Source of the DNA: Bacillota bacterium
GTDB lineage: Bacteria; Bacillota; Bacilli; Paenibacillales; NBRC-103111
Direction: 5' to 3'
NCBI GenBank assembly: GCA_023391955.1
Contig: JAEWAA010000256.1
Coordinates: 1 to 16,584 of the forward strand
DNA: 16,584 bases
Shown here: piece by piece, positions 1 through 6,528 of the stretch
Position numbering within the stretch: position 1 is the stretch's first letter
How the letters are laid out: the number at the start of each line of letters is the position of its first letter
Made by a program: the position numbers and the translations under genes
Notes under the pieces: model-generated
Told to the model about the DNA's origin: nothing
The model's input: only the letters and a program-made list of their open reading frames with translations
Databases searched by the model: none

Positions 1-764
1 CGGATGGCCAGCATAAATTGAGTGGACCGGTTGACTCCCCGGTACGGCACGATGCGCAGGCGGTCCTGCCAAGCAAATTCCTCTTCTCCCATCGCCGCCA
101 CAATGGACTCGGCATCCTGGGTTTGCAGCCGCTTCAGCCATTCCTTGGGCAAAACATCCTTCCACAGCTTGGCTTCGGCGATCATAACCGGGGTTTTGGT
201 CAAGGGATCGTACAGCTGGTTGCCGGTATCCACCAATCCGATGCAGGACAGCCGATGGCCTTTGATTTCCACCTCCACCGACGCCATCTGTTGGACAGCC
301 GCCTCTTGTTTTTTGGACCCGCGGAAAACCCGCATGTACAGCCAAATCAAGAACACAAAGCATAGTCCGATAAACCCGTATCCTGCCGTCCACTCATACA
401 CGCCGGTAAATACCGCCTCCAGCACATCCTTCGGCGGCAGAAAAAAATAATACAGCCCATAAATGCCCCCGGCGGTTACAAAAGCCGTCACATAAAAAGC
501 GGCCACATTGCGGGCCAGGGCCTGCCACCCCTTGTACCCGAAGGAGATCAGCACCATGAGCACCGACACCAGAAACTTAATGCCAAACGCCAGCATAAAC
601 GACCATTGGGGAAACAAAAGAAGTACCACATACACTGATCCGAAAGCAGCGGCCGCGGCAATACGCCAAAGCTTAATCCTGCATTTCCTTGTCCACGCCG
701 TAGCCAGGAGCAAGACGCCATCCGTCAAAAAATTGACCAGGAATATCAGGTCCGCATAAATCAC
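1..764 (-). CDS. spoIIGA: SpoIIGA, sporulation sigma-E factor-processing peptidase (partial, 3' end off left edge)
   Basis: Membrane aspartic protease that cleaves the pro-peptide of pro-sigma-E in the mother cell after a signal from the forespore. The 254 visible codons begin at a GTG (762-764), the only usable start after an in-frame TGA at 798-800. A GGAG lies at 772-775, 7 nt upstream. Residues 1 to about 145 contain several hydrophobic segments, as expected of the N-terminal membrane half, followed by a basic stretch (RGSKK, 148-152). The protease motif DTGNQLYDP is at 179-187, with the putative catalytic Asp at 179; family members carry this Asp near 183. The reading frame is open to the left edge, so the stop and C-terminus are missing. 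It has its own promoter and is separated from ftsZ by a terminator. In B. subtilis sigE and sigG follow this gene, so they are expected just left of the window. Identification is firm; the exact start is likely. Confidence 0.93.
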   Translation of the reverse strand, partial: MIYADLIFLVNFLTDGVLLLATAWTRKCRIKLWRIAAAAAFGSVYVVLLLFPQWSFMLAFGIKFLVSVLMVLISFGYKGWQALARNVAAFYVTAFVTAGGIYGLYYFFLPPKDVLEAVFTGVYEWTAGYGFIGLCFVFLIWLYMRVFRGSKKQEAAVQQMASVEVEIKGHRLSCIGLVDTGNQLYDPLTKTPVMIAEAKLWKDVLPKEWLKRLQTQDAESIVAAMGEEEFAWQDRLRIVPYRGVNRSTQFMLAI

Positions 765-861
765 GCCGACGCTCCACGCCCCTTCCCTACCTCCGCTTCA
801 CCGTGGAACCGTAAAACGGGACAAGCCGAACGGGGCACCATGGACGATAAGCTTGAACTTA

Positions 862-928
862 AGTATAAGCCCTCTTTTGCTCATTGTCTGTCTAACCCTG
901 CTGCCCGACCCGCTGTTTTTTTGTCGAA
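862..928 (-). promoter_or_regulatory. spoIIG-type promoter with two Spo0A-box-like sites
   Basis: Read on the minus strand, a -10 TATACT lies at 862-867 and a -35-like TAGACA at 889-894, with an unusually long 21-bp spacer. TTAGACA (889-895) is one base from the 0A-box core TTCGACA and overlaps the -35. A perfect TTCGACA lies further upstream at 922-928, with centres 33 bp apart. The sigma-A-dependent, Spo0A~P-activated spoIIG promoter of B. subtilis has the same design: an over-long spacer and 0A boxes, one of them at the -35. The inferred start of transcription is near 855, giving a leader of about 90 nt before the spoIIGA GTG. Confidence 0.72.
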
Positions 929-970
929 ACCCCAAGGGCTTTGCTGGGGGGTGAAGCTTCAGAAAAAGCA

Positions 971-1002
971 CAAAAAACCCTTTGCCGTAGATGGCAAAGG
1001 GT
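971..1002 (-). terminator. Rho-independent terminator after ftsZ
   Basis: A perfect 10-bp inverted repeat (977-986 pairs with 993-1002, arms ACCCTTTGCC and GGCAAAGGGT) has a 6-nt loop. On the minus strand it is followed by an uninterrupted run of six T (972-977 read in reverse, the last shared with the stem). It starts 20 nt past the ftsZ stop, so it ends the ftsA-ftsZ transcript and insulates spoIIGA. Confidence 0.94.
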
Positions 1003-1021
1003 CGTTGTTGATGTGATGCCC

Positions 1022-2149
1022 TTATTCCCGGTTGTTCCGCGGACGGTTCCGCAGGAAGGTGGGGATGTCCAGCTGGTCTCCCGCCGGCTGGTTGCCGAAG
1101 GGGCGGATACCCGAAGTACGGGCGGCCTCCTGCTGGTGGGTTTCCGGTTGTCCGGGAGCCGGAGTGGAAGGACGGCGTTGAGGTGCTGCGGCAGCCTTGT
1201 GCTCAAAGCCTGTGGCAATGACCGTCACCTTGATTTCATCCTTCAGGCTTTCGTCGATGATAGCACCGAAGATCACATTCACCTCAGGGTCAGCCGCGGC
1301 GCTGACAATCTCAGCCGCTTCATTAACCTCGTAAAGGCTCATATTGATACCGCCGGTAATATTCATGATGACGCCGCGGGCGCCTTCGATGGAGGTTTCC
1401 AGAAGCGGGCTTTGGATGGCCTTGCGGGCGGCATCGGCCGCTCTGTTCTCGCCTGCGCCAACCCCGATACCCATCAAGGCAGATCCGCGCTCCGACATAA
1501 TGGTCTTCACGTCGGCGAAGTCCAGGTTGATCAGACCGGGCACCATGATCAGGTCGGAAATCCCTTGAACACCCTGCAGGAGGACATTGTCCGCAACGCG
1601 GAATGCTTCCATCATGGGTGTTTTCTTGTCAATAATCTCCAGCAAGCGGTCATTGGGGATCACGATCAGAGTGTCCACCTTATCCTTCAGAGCAGCGATG
1701 CCTTGCTCCGCTTGCATGGCGCGTTTGCGGCCTTCGAAGGTGAAGGGGCGGGTGACCACACCCACCGTCAATGCGCCGCATTCCTTGGCGATTTCGGCGA
1801 TGACGGGAGCGGCTCCCGTTCCTGTGCCGCCGCCCATCCCTGCAGTAACAAACACCAGGTCTGCGCCCTTCAGCTGTTGAATCAACAGCTCACGGGATTC
1901 CTCAGCAGCTTTTTTGCCCACATCAGGATTGGCTCCTGCTCCAAGGCCCCGTGTCAGCTTTTCGCCGATTTTGAGCTTAACCTCGGATCTTGCCATATTC
2001 AATGCTTGCGCATCTGTATTCACCGTAATGAATTCAACGCTTTGGATGCCCGATTCAATCATCCGGTTGACTGCATTGCTGCCGCCGCCGCCAACCCCTA
2101 TTACCTTGATCGTAGCAAGCTGTTCGTTGTCAATATCAAATTCCAGCAT
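1022..2149 (-). CDS. ftsZ: FtsZ, cell division tubulin homologue
   Basis: GTPase that polymerises into the cytoplasmic Z-ring and recruits the divisome. The protein is 375 aa, near the usual length for Bacillales. The glycine-rich GTP-binding loop and the tubulin signature GGGTGTGAAP are at about 106-115, and the T7 synergy loop NLDFADVKTIM at 208-218 carries the catalytic Asp residues. A short Pro/Gln-rich linker (about 317-360) precedes the conserved C-terminal peptide DIPTFLRNRP at 361-370, which binds FtsA and other membrane tethers. The ATG at 2147-2149 is preferred over an upstream in-frame ATG at 2179 because it gives the family N-terminus MLEFD and has a GAGGGGGA ribosome-binding site 11 nt upstream. 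The gene lies 54 nt after ftsA and is presumably co-transcribed with it. A terminator follows. Confidence 0.99.
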   Translation of the reverse strand: MLEFDIDNEQLATIKVIGVGGGGSNAVNRMIESGIQSVEFITVNTDAQALNMARSEVKLKIGEKLTRGLGAGANPDVGKKAAEESRELLIQQLKGADLVFVTAGMGGGTGTGAAPVIAEIAKECGALTVGVVTRPFTFEGRKRAMQAEQGIAALKDKVDTLIVIPNDRLLEIIDKKTPMMEAFRVADNVLLQGVQGISDLIMVPGLINLDFADVKTIMSERGSALMGIGVGAGENRAADAARKAIQSPLLETSIEGARGVIMNITGGINMSLYEVNEAAEIVSAAADPEVNVIFGAIIDESLKDEIKVTVIATGFEHKAAAAPQRRPSTPAPGQPETHQQEAARTSGIRPFGNQPAGDQLDIPTFLRNRPRNNRE

Positions 2150-2203
2150 GCGTATTAGTTCCCCCTCACTGATCCTCATTCAGATTCATAGCAGTGTAAC
2201 CCG

Positions 2204-3445
2204 CTATATTAATTCGCTTAGGAAATTTTTCACCCTCTCAAAAAATCCCGGCTTGTCCGACACGGCAGGGGATGAAGCCTTAACGGCGGCCTTGCGGGTA
2301 TTCCCGGAAGGACGTGTCTTGGCGTTCTTCGCCACAAAGTTAATGATGCCGACCCCGCTGGTATAAGACGGGTCACGAACACCGATGAACTCCGGCAAGG
2401 CAATCCTGACGGAAGTATCCAGTTCCCGTTTGGCAACGGACAGGATGCCCGGCAGGTTCACCGTTCCGCCGGTAAGCACATAACCGCCGGCCGCATTGCC
2501 ATATCCTAAACGATGAACTTCAGCACGGATCAGCTGGAAGATTTCTTCAATTCGAGGCTCGATGATGCTGGCCAGATCCACCTGGGAGAATTCCTTGTCC
2601 AGATTGCTTCCGATGCGAGGCACCTTAAATACCTGATCGGCAGCAGCGTCATCGATGGAGGCACAGCCGAATTTCAGCTTCATCTTCTCCGCATGTTCGG
2701 TTTGCGTATGCAAGCCGATGGAAATATCGTTGGTGACAAAATCGCCTCCAACGGGAATGGTGGAGGTAGCGGCCATGTTTCCGTCCAAGAAGACGGATAT
2801 TGTAGTGGCACCCGCTCCCACATCCACCAGGACGGTGCCAAGAGACTTCTCATCCTTGGACAGGGTCAGGTAACCGCTGGCCAAGGACATCAGGGTCAGC
2901 CCGGCAATGCGCAGGCCGGACTTCTCCACGACGCGCCTCAAATTATGTACGGCTGTTTTGGTTCCGGTGATGATGGTGGCTTCCACTTCAAGGCGGACGC
3001 CGATCATTCCCCGGGGATCCTGAATGCCCTCAAGCCCGTCCACCAGGAACTGCTTGGGCACGATGCCGATAATTTCCCGTTCGGGAGGCAGAGCTATGAC
3101 TCTGGCCGCTTGCAGAACACGTTCGATATCCTCATCGCCGATCTCCCGGTCTTCATTGGAGACGGCTACAACTCCATGGCTGGACTGAAGCGCAATATGG
3201 TTGCCGGAAATCCCTACGAATACGTCCGAAATCTGGATACCCACCATACGCTCGGCATGGTCCACTGCACTCCTGATGGATTCTACAGTCTTGTCGATAT
3301 CGACAATGGCACCTTTCCGGATTCCCTCGGATTCGCTTGATCCCACTCCAATTATATTAATGGCCCCGTTTATCACTTCGCCAATAATAACACGCACTTT
3401 GGATGTACCGATGTCCAGACTCACAATGACGTCATTGTTGCTCAA
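2204..3445 (-). CDS. ftsA: FtsA, actin-like Z-ring membrane anchor
   Basis: Peripheral membrane ATPase of the actin/Hsp70 fold that tethers FtsZ to the membrane. It is 413 aa. The phosphate-1 motif DIGTSKV is at 11-17, phosphate-2 DVGAGATTISV at 208-218 and the adenosine loop GGYVLTGGTVNLPG at 320-333. The 1C domain that replaces actin subdomain 1B lies at about 84-160. The tail KPGFFERVKNFLSELI (398-413) is the amphipathic membrane-targeting helix. I chose the TTG at 3443-3445: it gives MSNNDVIVSLDIG and is preceded by a textbook AGGAGGT (3454-3460) with 8-nt spacing. A longer open frame to 3529 has no ribosome-binding site and encodes an unfamily-like basic stretch. A long leader with a candidate sigma-H promoter precedes the gene, and ftsZ follows after 54 nt. 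Confidence 0.98.
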   Translation of the reverse strand: MSNNDVIVSLDIGTSKVRVIIGEVINGAINIIGVGSSESEGIRKGAIVDIDKTVESIRSAVDHAERMVGIQISDVFVGISGNHIALQSSHGVVAVSNEDREIGDEDIERVLQAARVIALPPEREIIGIVPKQFLVDGLEGIQDPRGMIGVRLEVEATIITGTKTAVHNLRRVVEKSGLRIAGLTLMSLASGYLTLSKDEKSLGTVLVDVGAGATTISVFLDGNMAATSTIPVGGDFVTNDISIGLHTQTEHAEKMKLKFGCASIDDAAADQVFKVPRIGSNLDKEFSQVDLASIIEPRIEEIFQLIRAEVHRLGYGNAAGGYVLTGGTVNLPGILSVAKRELDTSVRIALPEFIGVRDPSYTSGVGIINFVAKNAKTRPSGNTRKAAVKASSPAVSDKPGFFERVKNFLSELI

Positions 3446-3453
3446 CCGATGGC

Positions 3454-3498
3454 ACCTCCTGTTCTTTCGTCTTAACGCTCCATTTAGAGAAAATGGAG
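3454..3498 (-). promoter_or_regulatory. ftsA ribosome-binding site with stem-loop just upstream
   Basis: AGGAGGT at 3454-3460 sets the TTG start of ftsA. A perfect 8-bp inverted repeat (3478-3485 with 3491-3498, arms CTCCATTT and AAATGGAG, 5-nt loop) lies 17 nt upstream of it in the same leader RNA. One arm contains GGAG, so it resembles a second, buried Shine-Dalgarno. Whether the hairpin regulates translation cannot be seen from sequence. Confidence 0.5.
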
Positions 3499-3523
3499 GC
3501 TTGGGCCGGATGCTTCTGTATGT

Positions 3524-3548
3524 ATTCAACAGGAGCCCCGGATTCCCT
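3524..3548 (-). promoter_or_regulatory. Candidate sigma-H promoter for ftsA-ftsZ
   Basis: On the minus strand AGGGAAT (3542-3548) is followed after 11 bp by GTTGAAT (3524-3530). This fits the sigma-H pattern (-35 AGGAWWT, -10 GNNGAAT), with one G for the A at position 4 of the -35, and has the same 11-bp gap as I recall for B. subtilis spoVG. B. subtilis ftsAZ is boosted at the onset of sporulation by a sigma-H promoter, so the site makes sense about 80 nt before the ftsA start. This is motif matching only. Confidence 0.45.
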
Positions 3549-3895
3549 CTTTTTTCAACATTTTTTTTGGTGGAAAAATCTTCCCCGGCTACCCCTGGTC
3601 CCCGTCATAGGCCGGAGGAGGTATGCCGGTTTCAAACCCGGCAGAGCCTGTTTGAGGCAAGGGCTATCTTTACCCCGTTTTGCCCCGTTTGAAACAGCAG
3701 GCCTGAAGGGTGATTGCCTTATAGGCGGCATCATAAAAAGTCTATAAAGCTAGCAAACTCCATAATTTTAATTTTAACATTATTTCCAGGCGATGAGTAG
3801 TCCTAATTACCGATTCGCAAGCACTATATCGTCGTCGCGAAGTCCTTGTTTTACGGCGAATTACCGACGTCACTGCTTCACCGGAAAAAGCCGGT

Positions 3896-4804
3896 CTACC
3901 CGTTGGTATTGCCCCCTTGAGCTCCGTTGGTTTTATTGCTGGGGGTAGGGGTTGGCTTTGGGGAGGCTTTGGTGGAGCTGCCGGTCTGCCCCTTGGCCGG
4001 AGTGGATTTGGCTGAATTCGTGGCTTTGGCCTGGTTTGACTTAGACGCGGCCTCCCCTTCGAAGGGAGCATGGCGGATCTGCTCCAGCATGGTGATCACC
4101 CCGGAATCCTTGCCCCGTTCCTTCAGCTCATTAGTAAGGAAACCCAGATACTGAATGTTGCCGGGCAGATATTCGATGGTGGTCAGCACTTCGTAGCGGG
4201 ACCGGGTGTAGATTTTGATGCGGTCCTCGTATGCGGTGCTGGGATCAGGCCGGATCTCGGAGATGTCGGATAAATATTGCTGCGGGACCTGGGACAAAGC
4301 AAAACACAGCTTCGCCTTCAAGGGATTATCCGCCGCCCAGCCGGAAAGAATGGGCATATCCAAGGGGACATTAGCTGCTTGTCCGGCAACGGGCAAAGCG
4401 CTTCCGTCGGCTAGCAGCACCTCCTTGGTGCCGTCCTCCGCCAGCTGGAAGGCCACTCTGCGGAATTCCTCCACATGAATCTTCAGCACTCCCGGGAAGC
4501 TCTTCACGACCTCCACCGTCTCAATAAACGGATGTTTTTTGACATTGGCCGAAACGGCGCTTGTCCCCATCGTAAAAAAGTTGTCCCCGGTTCTCGCCCC
4601 GGAAGCCGCAATAATCTCCTCCGCCGACACCAGCTCATTGCCTTCCACTTGGATTTGCGAAATTTTGCTGATGGAGGATTGAAAGAAGAGGACCAGGAAT
4701 AAAGTGATAAAAAAAACAATGACCAGCCGGCGCAGCTTGCCGCCCCCCCGCCTTTCCTTGGGACCGGCAGGTTTCATGGCAGGTACGGCGTTTCCTTTGG
4801 ACAA
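3896..4804 (-). CDS. divIB: DivIB/FtsQ, bitopic divisome protein with POTRA domain
   Basis: Membrane protein of the DivIB-DivIC-FtsL subcomplex that links the Z-ring to septal peptidoglycan synthesis. From the chosen start it is 302 aa: a short basic cytosolic tail (1-26), one transmembrane helix (about 27-43), a POTRA domain opening with ISQIQVEGN (48-56) and a beta domain to about 250. It ends in a low-complexity K/S/T/P/N/G-rich extracellular tail (about 255-302). The TTG at 4802-4804 is favoured because GAAGG lies 7 nt upstream; the in-frame ATG 27 nt further downstream has no well-spaced site, and the ATG at 4858 has none at all. The start is therefore less certain than the identity. It follows murA after 161 nt and precedes the ftsA leader. 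Confidence 0.93.
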   Translation of the reverse strand: MSKGNAVPAMKPAGPKERRGGGKLRRLVIVFFITLFLVLFFQSSISKISQIQVEGNELVSAEEIIAASGARTGDNFFTMGTSAVSANVKKHPFIETVEVVKSFPGVLKIHVEEFRRVAFQLAEDGTKEVLLADGSALPVAGQAANVPLDMPILSGWAADNPLKAKLCFALSQVPQQYLSDISEIRPDPSTAYEDRIKIYTRSRYEVLTTIEYLPGNIQYLGFLTNELKERGKDSGVITMLEQIRHAPFEGEAASKSNQAKATNSAKSTPAKGQTGSSTKASPKPTPTPSNKTNGAQGGNTNG

Positions 4805-4870
4805 TCGAACACCTTCTTTTTCCCGGGCGGGCAGAATGAAGCATGGCCGGGACGCCATGCGAACGCATAT

Positions 4871-4906
4871 CCCGCACCCTCCGCTTTTGAAGGCGGCTGA
4901 TGCGGG
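4871..4906 (-). repeat. Two-tier inverted repeat in the murA-divIB spacer
   Basis: Outer arms CCCGCA (4871-4876) and TGCGGG (4901-4906) enclose inner arms CCGC (4881-4884) and GCGG (4893-4896), with symmetrical 4-nt internal loops and an 8-nt apical loop. It would fold in the RNA about 65 nt upstream of the divIB start. No T-run follows, so it is not an intrinsic terminator. Its function is unknown. Confidence 0.5.
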
Positions 4907-4965
4907 TTATGCACGAAACACTTCTCTCATGATGGCCGGTTTTGCCGCAAATCAGATGCTTCTTG

Positions 4966-6285
4966 TTATGCCTCGGATACCAGCTTTCCGGCTGTTGGGC
5001 TGCCGGTCGTCCACGCCGCTGTCGAAGCGGAAGCGTCGGTTCTGGTGATGGAGGCTCCGAGACGGGCCAGGATTTCTTCTATTCTATCATATCCGCGGTC
5101 AATGTGATGAATTTGTTCCACAACTGTAATGCCGCGCGCAGCCAGCCCCGCAATGACCAGAGCAGCTCCGGCCCGCAGGTCTGTCGCCTCCACAGTGGCC
5201 CCGTACAGACGGGGAACGCCGCGGATATAGGCATTGGCCTGGTCAATGCGGATGTCCGCCCCCATACGGGCCAATTCATCCACATGTTTGAATCTGCCTT
5301 CAAAAATCGTTTCTTTGATTATACTCATTCCGTCTGCAAGTGATAGAAGCACCATAACCTGGGATTGGAGATCCGTAGGGAATGCGGGATGGGGGGAAGT
5401 GACAATCCGCTCCACCGCCTTGGGTCTTCCGTGGCAGCATACATGTATTATATCACCATCGATGGAAATTTGAACACCGGCGCGGCGGAGTGCGTGGATT
5501 GCAGAAGTGAGGTGTGAGGAGTTGGTGTTTTCGAGTGTAATGCTGCCCCGTGTGACAGCGGCTGCGATCATGAGTGTGCCTGTAACGATCCGGTCCGGTA
5601 TGACGGAATAAGTGACGGGTACCAGCCTGGGAACACCTTTGATGGTGATGGTATCGGTGCCTGCACCGTATATATTGGCTCCCATGGCGTTGAGATAATT
5701 CTGCAGATCCTGGATTTCCGGCTCCCTTGCCGCATTATGAATGGTGGTAAGTCCCTCTGCCTTGGCGGCAGCCATCATAATATTCTCCGTAGCCCCGACA
5801 CTGGGGAAATCAAGGAAGACATCGTTGCCGACGAGTTGACTGGCGGTGCAGACGATCCGGTTGCCGGATTCCTCCACCCTGGCGCCCAACGCTTCCAGCC
5901 CCAGAAGGTGAAGATTGATCTTGCGCTCCCCGATGGCACAGCCACCGGGCTGATACACCCGAACCTCGCCGAATCTGGCCAGAAGAGGCCCCATCAGGAA
6001 GATGGACGATCTCATCTGTCCCATCAGCTCCTCGGGAATATGGGAGGAATGCATCAGCGCCGTATTGATGGTGACCGTGCCGTTTGCCAATTCCGCCTTG
6101 CATCCGAGTGACCTTAAAATATCCAGCATCACATGGATATCCAGCAAATCCGGCACGTTTTGGATACGGTGCACCCCTTTGGCCATAACCGACGCCGCCA
6201 GAATCGGCAGCGCCGCATTTTTGGCGCCCTGGATGCGAACCGTTCCCGCTAGTGGTCTGCCGCCTTCGATGACCAGCTTCTCCAA
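4966..6285 (-). CDS. murA: MurA, UDP-N-acetylglucosamine 1-carboxyvinyltransferase
   Basis: First committed enzyme of peptidoglycan synthesis: transfers enolpyruvate from PEP to UDP-GlcNAc in the cytosol and is the target of fosfomycin. It is 439 aa, with two EPSP-synthase-like domains. Lys22-Asn23 are in QGAKNAALP, the catalytic cysteine is Cys116 in the loop PGGCAIGERKINLH (113-126), and the base Asp305 is in FPTDLQ. The loop has Lys122 where most MurA proteins have Pro after the Arg. The TTG start (6283-6285) has GGAGG 7 nt upstream (6293-6297). MurB, the next enzyme of the pathway, lies just upstream, so UDP-MurNAc synthesis is paired here. In B. subtilis murAA is outside the dcw cluster. 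Two murA copies are common in low-GC Gram-positives, so another may exist elsewhere. Confidence 0.98.
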   Translation of the reverse strand: MEKLVIEGGRPLAGTVRIQGAKNAALPILAASVMAKGVHRIQNVPDLLDIHVMLDILRSLGCKAELANGTVTINTALMHSSHIPEELMGQMRSSIFLMGPLLARFGEVRVYQPGGCAIGERKINLHLLGLEALGARVEESGNRIVCTASQLVGNDVFLDFPSVGATENIMMAAAKAEGLTTIHNAAREPEIQDLQNYLNAMGANIYGAGTDTITIKGVPRLVPVTYSVIPDRIVTGTLMIAAAVTRGSITLENTNSSHLTSAIHALRRAGVQISIDGDIIHVCCHGRPKAVERIVTSPHPAFPTDLQSQVMVLLSLADGMSIIKETIFEGRFKHVDELARMGADIRIDQANAYIRGVPRLYGATVEATDLRAGAALVIAGLAARGITVVEQIHHIDRGYDRIEEILARLGASITRTDASASTAAWTTGSPTAGKLVSEA

Positions 6286-6528
6286 AGTTCCACCTCCGTA
6301 AAAGTTTTCCGTGAGAAGAACTGCAGCTCGCGTTGTGTAAACGGAGAAGCATTTCTTTTTACCGGCCGGAAGCTTCCGTATCCGTAAAGCCGGGACACGT
6401 GCTGTCTGGCCAGTGAAGGAAAACCCGCGACTAGGCCACGAGGCTATGAGCCGCCGCCTGCGCCTGTTTAGGAGAAAGCATCGCGATGCATGATTGCCCG
6501 CCTGTTGCTTACAGCGGAGAGGGGAGCT
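6286..6528 (-). other. 243-bp spacer murB-murA with palindromes
   Basis: No gene is seen. It contains a perfect 12-bp palindrome GCATCGCGATGC (6478-6489), and a perfect 12-bp palindrome CGGAAGCTTCCG (6367-6378) that overlaps the palindrome CCGGCCGG (6362-6369). None is followed by a T-run on the minus strand, so I do not call a terminator. No convincing promoter was found. Confidence 0.5.

Larger units (their letters stand above)
3446..3895 (-). other. 450-bp leader between divIB and ftsA, no gene found
   Basis: No convincing ORF is present on either strand; short open frames lack ribosome-binding sites. B. subtilis has ylxW, ylxX and sbp in this interval; none is here. The interval holds the candidate sigma-H promoter (3524-3548) and the ftsA stem-loop (3478-3498). 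It also holds a GCCGG/CCGGC hairpin (3625-3642), a GCCT/AGGC hairpin (3646-3658) and an inverted pair GTTTCAAAC (3629-3637) and GTTTGAAAC (3687-3695). Two CCCCGTTT copies lie 10 bp apart (3673-3680, 3683-3690). An AT-rich stretch contains an extended -10-like TGTTAAAAT (minus strand, 3771-3779) without a clear -35, and AATTACCGA occurs twice, 54 bp apart (3805-3813, 3859-3867). I see no clear terminator for divIB. Confidence 0.75.

Noticed and set aside
941..2158. 405-codon plus-strand open frame
   Set aside because: It is antisense to ftsZ, whose frame, motifs and terminator are unmistakable. The antisense protein has no recognisable domain, and long antisense frames arise from GC-rich codon use.
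3742..4071. 109-codon frame, or its 12-codon tail as a leader peptide, before ftsA
   Set aside because: The long frame overlaps the end of divIB with Pro/Arg-rich nonsense. The short ATG has no proper ribosome-binding site.
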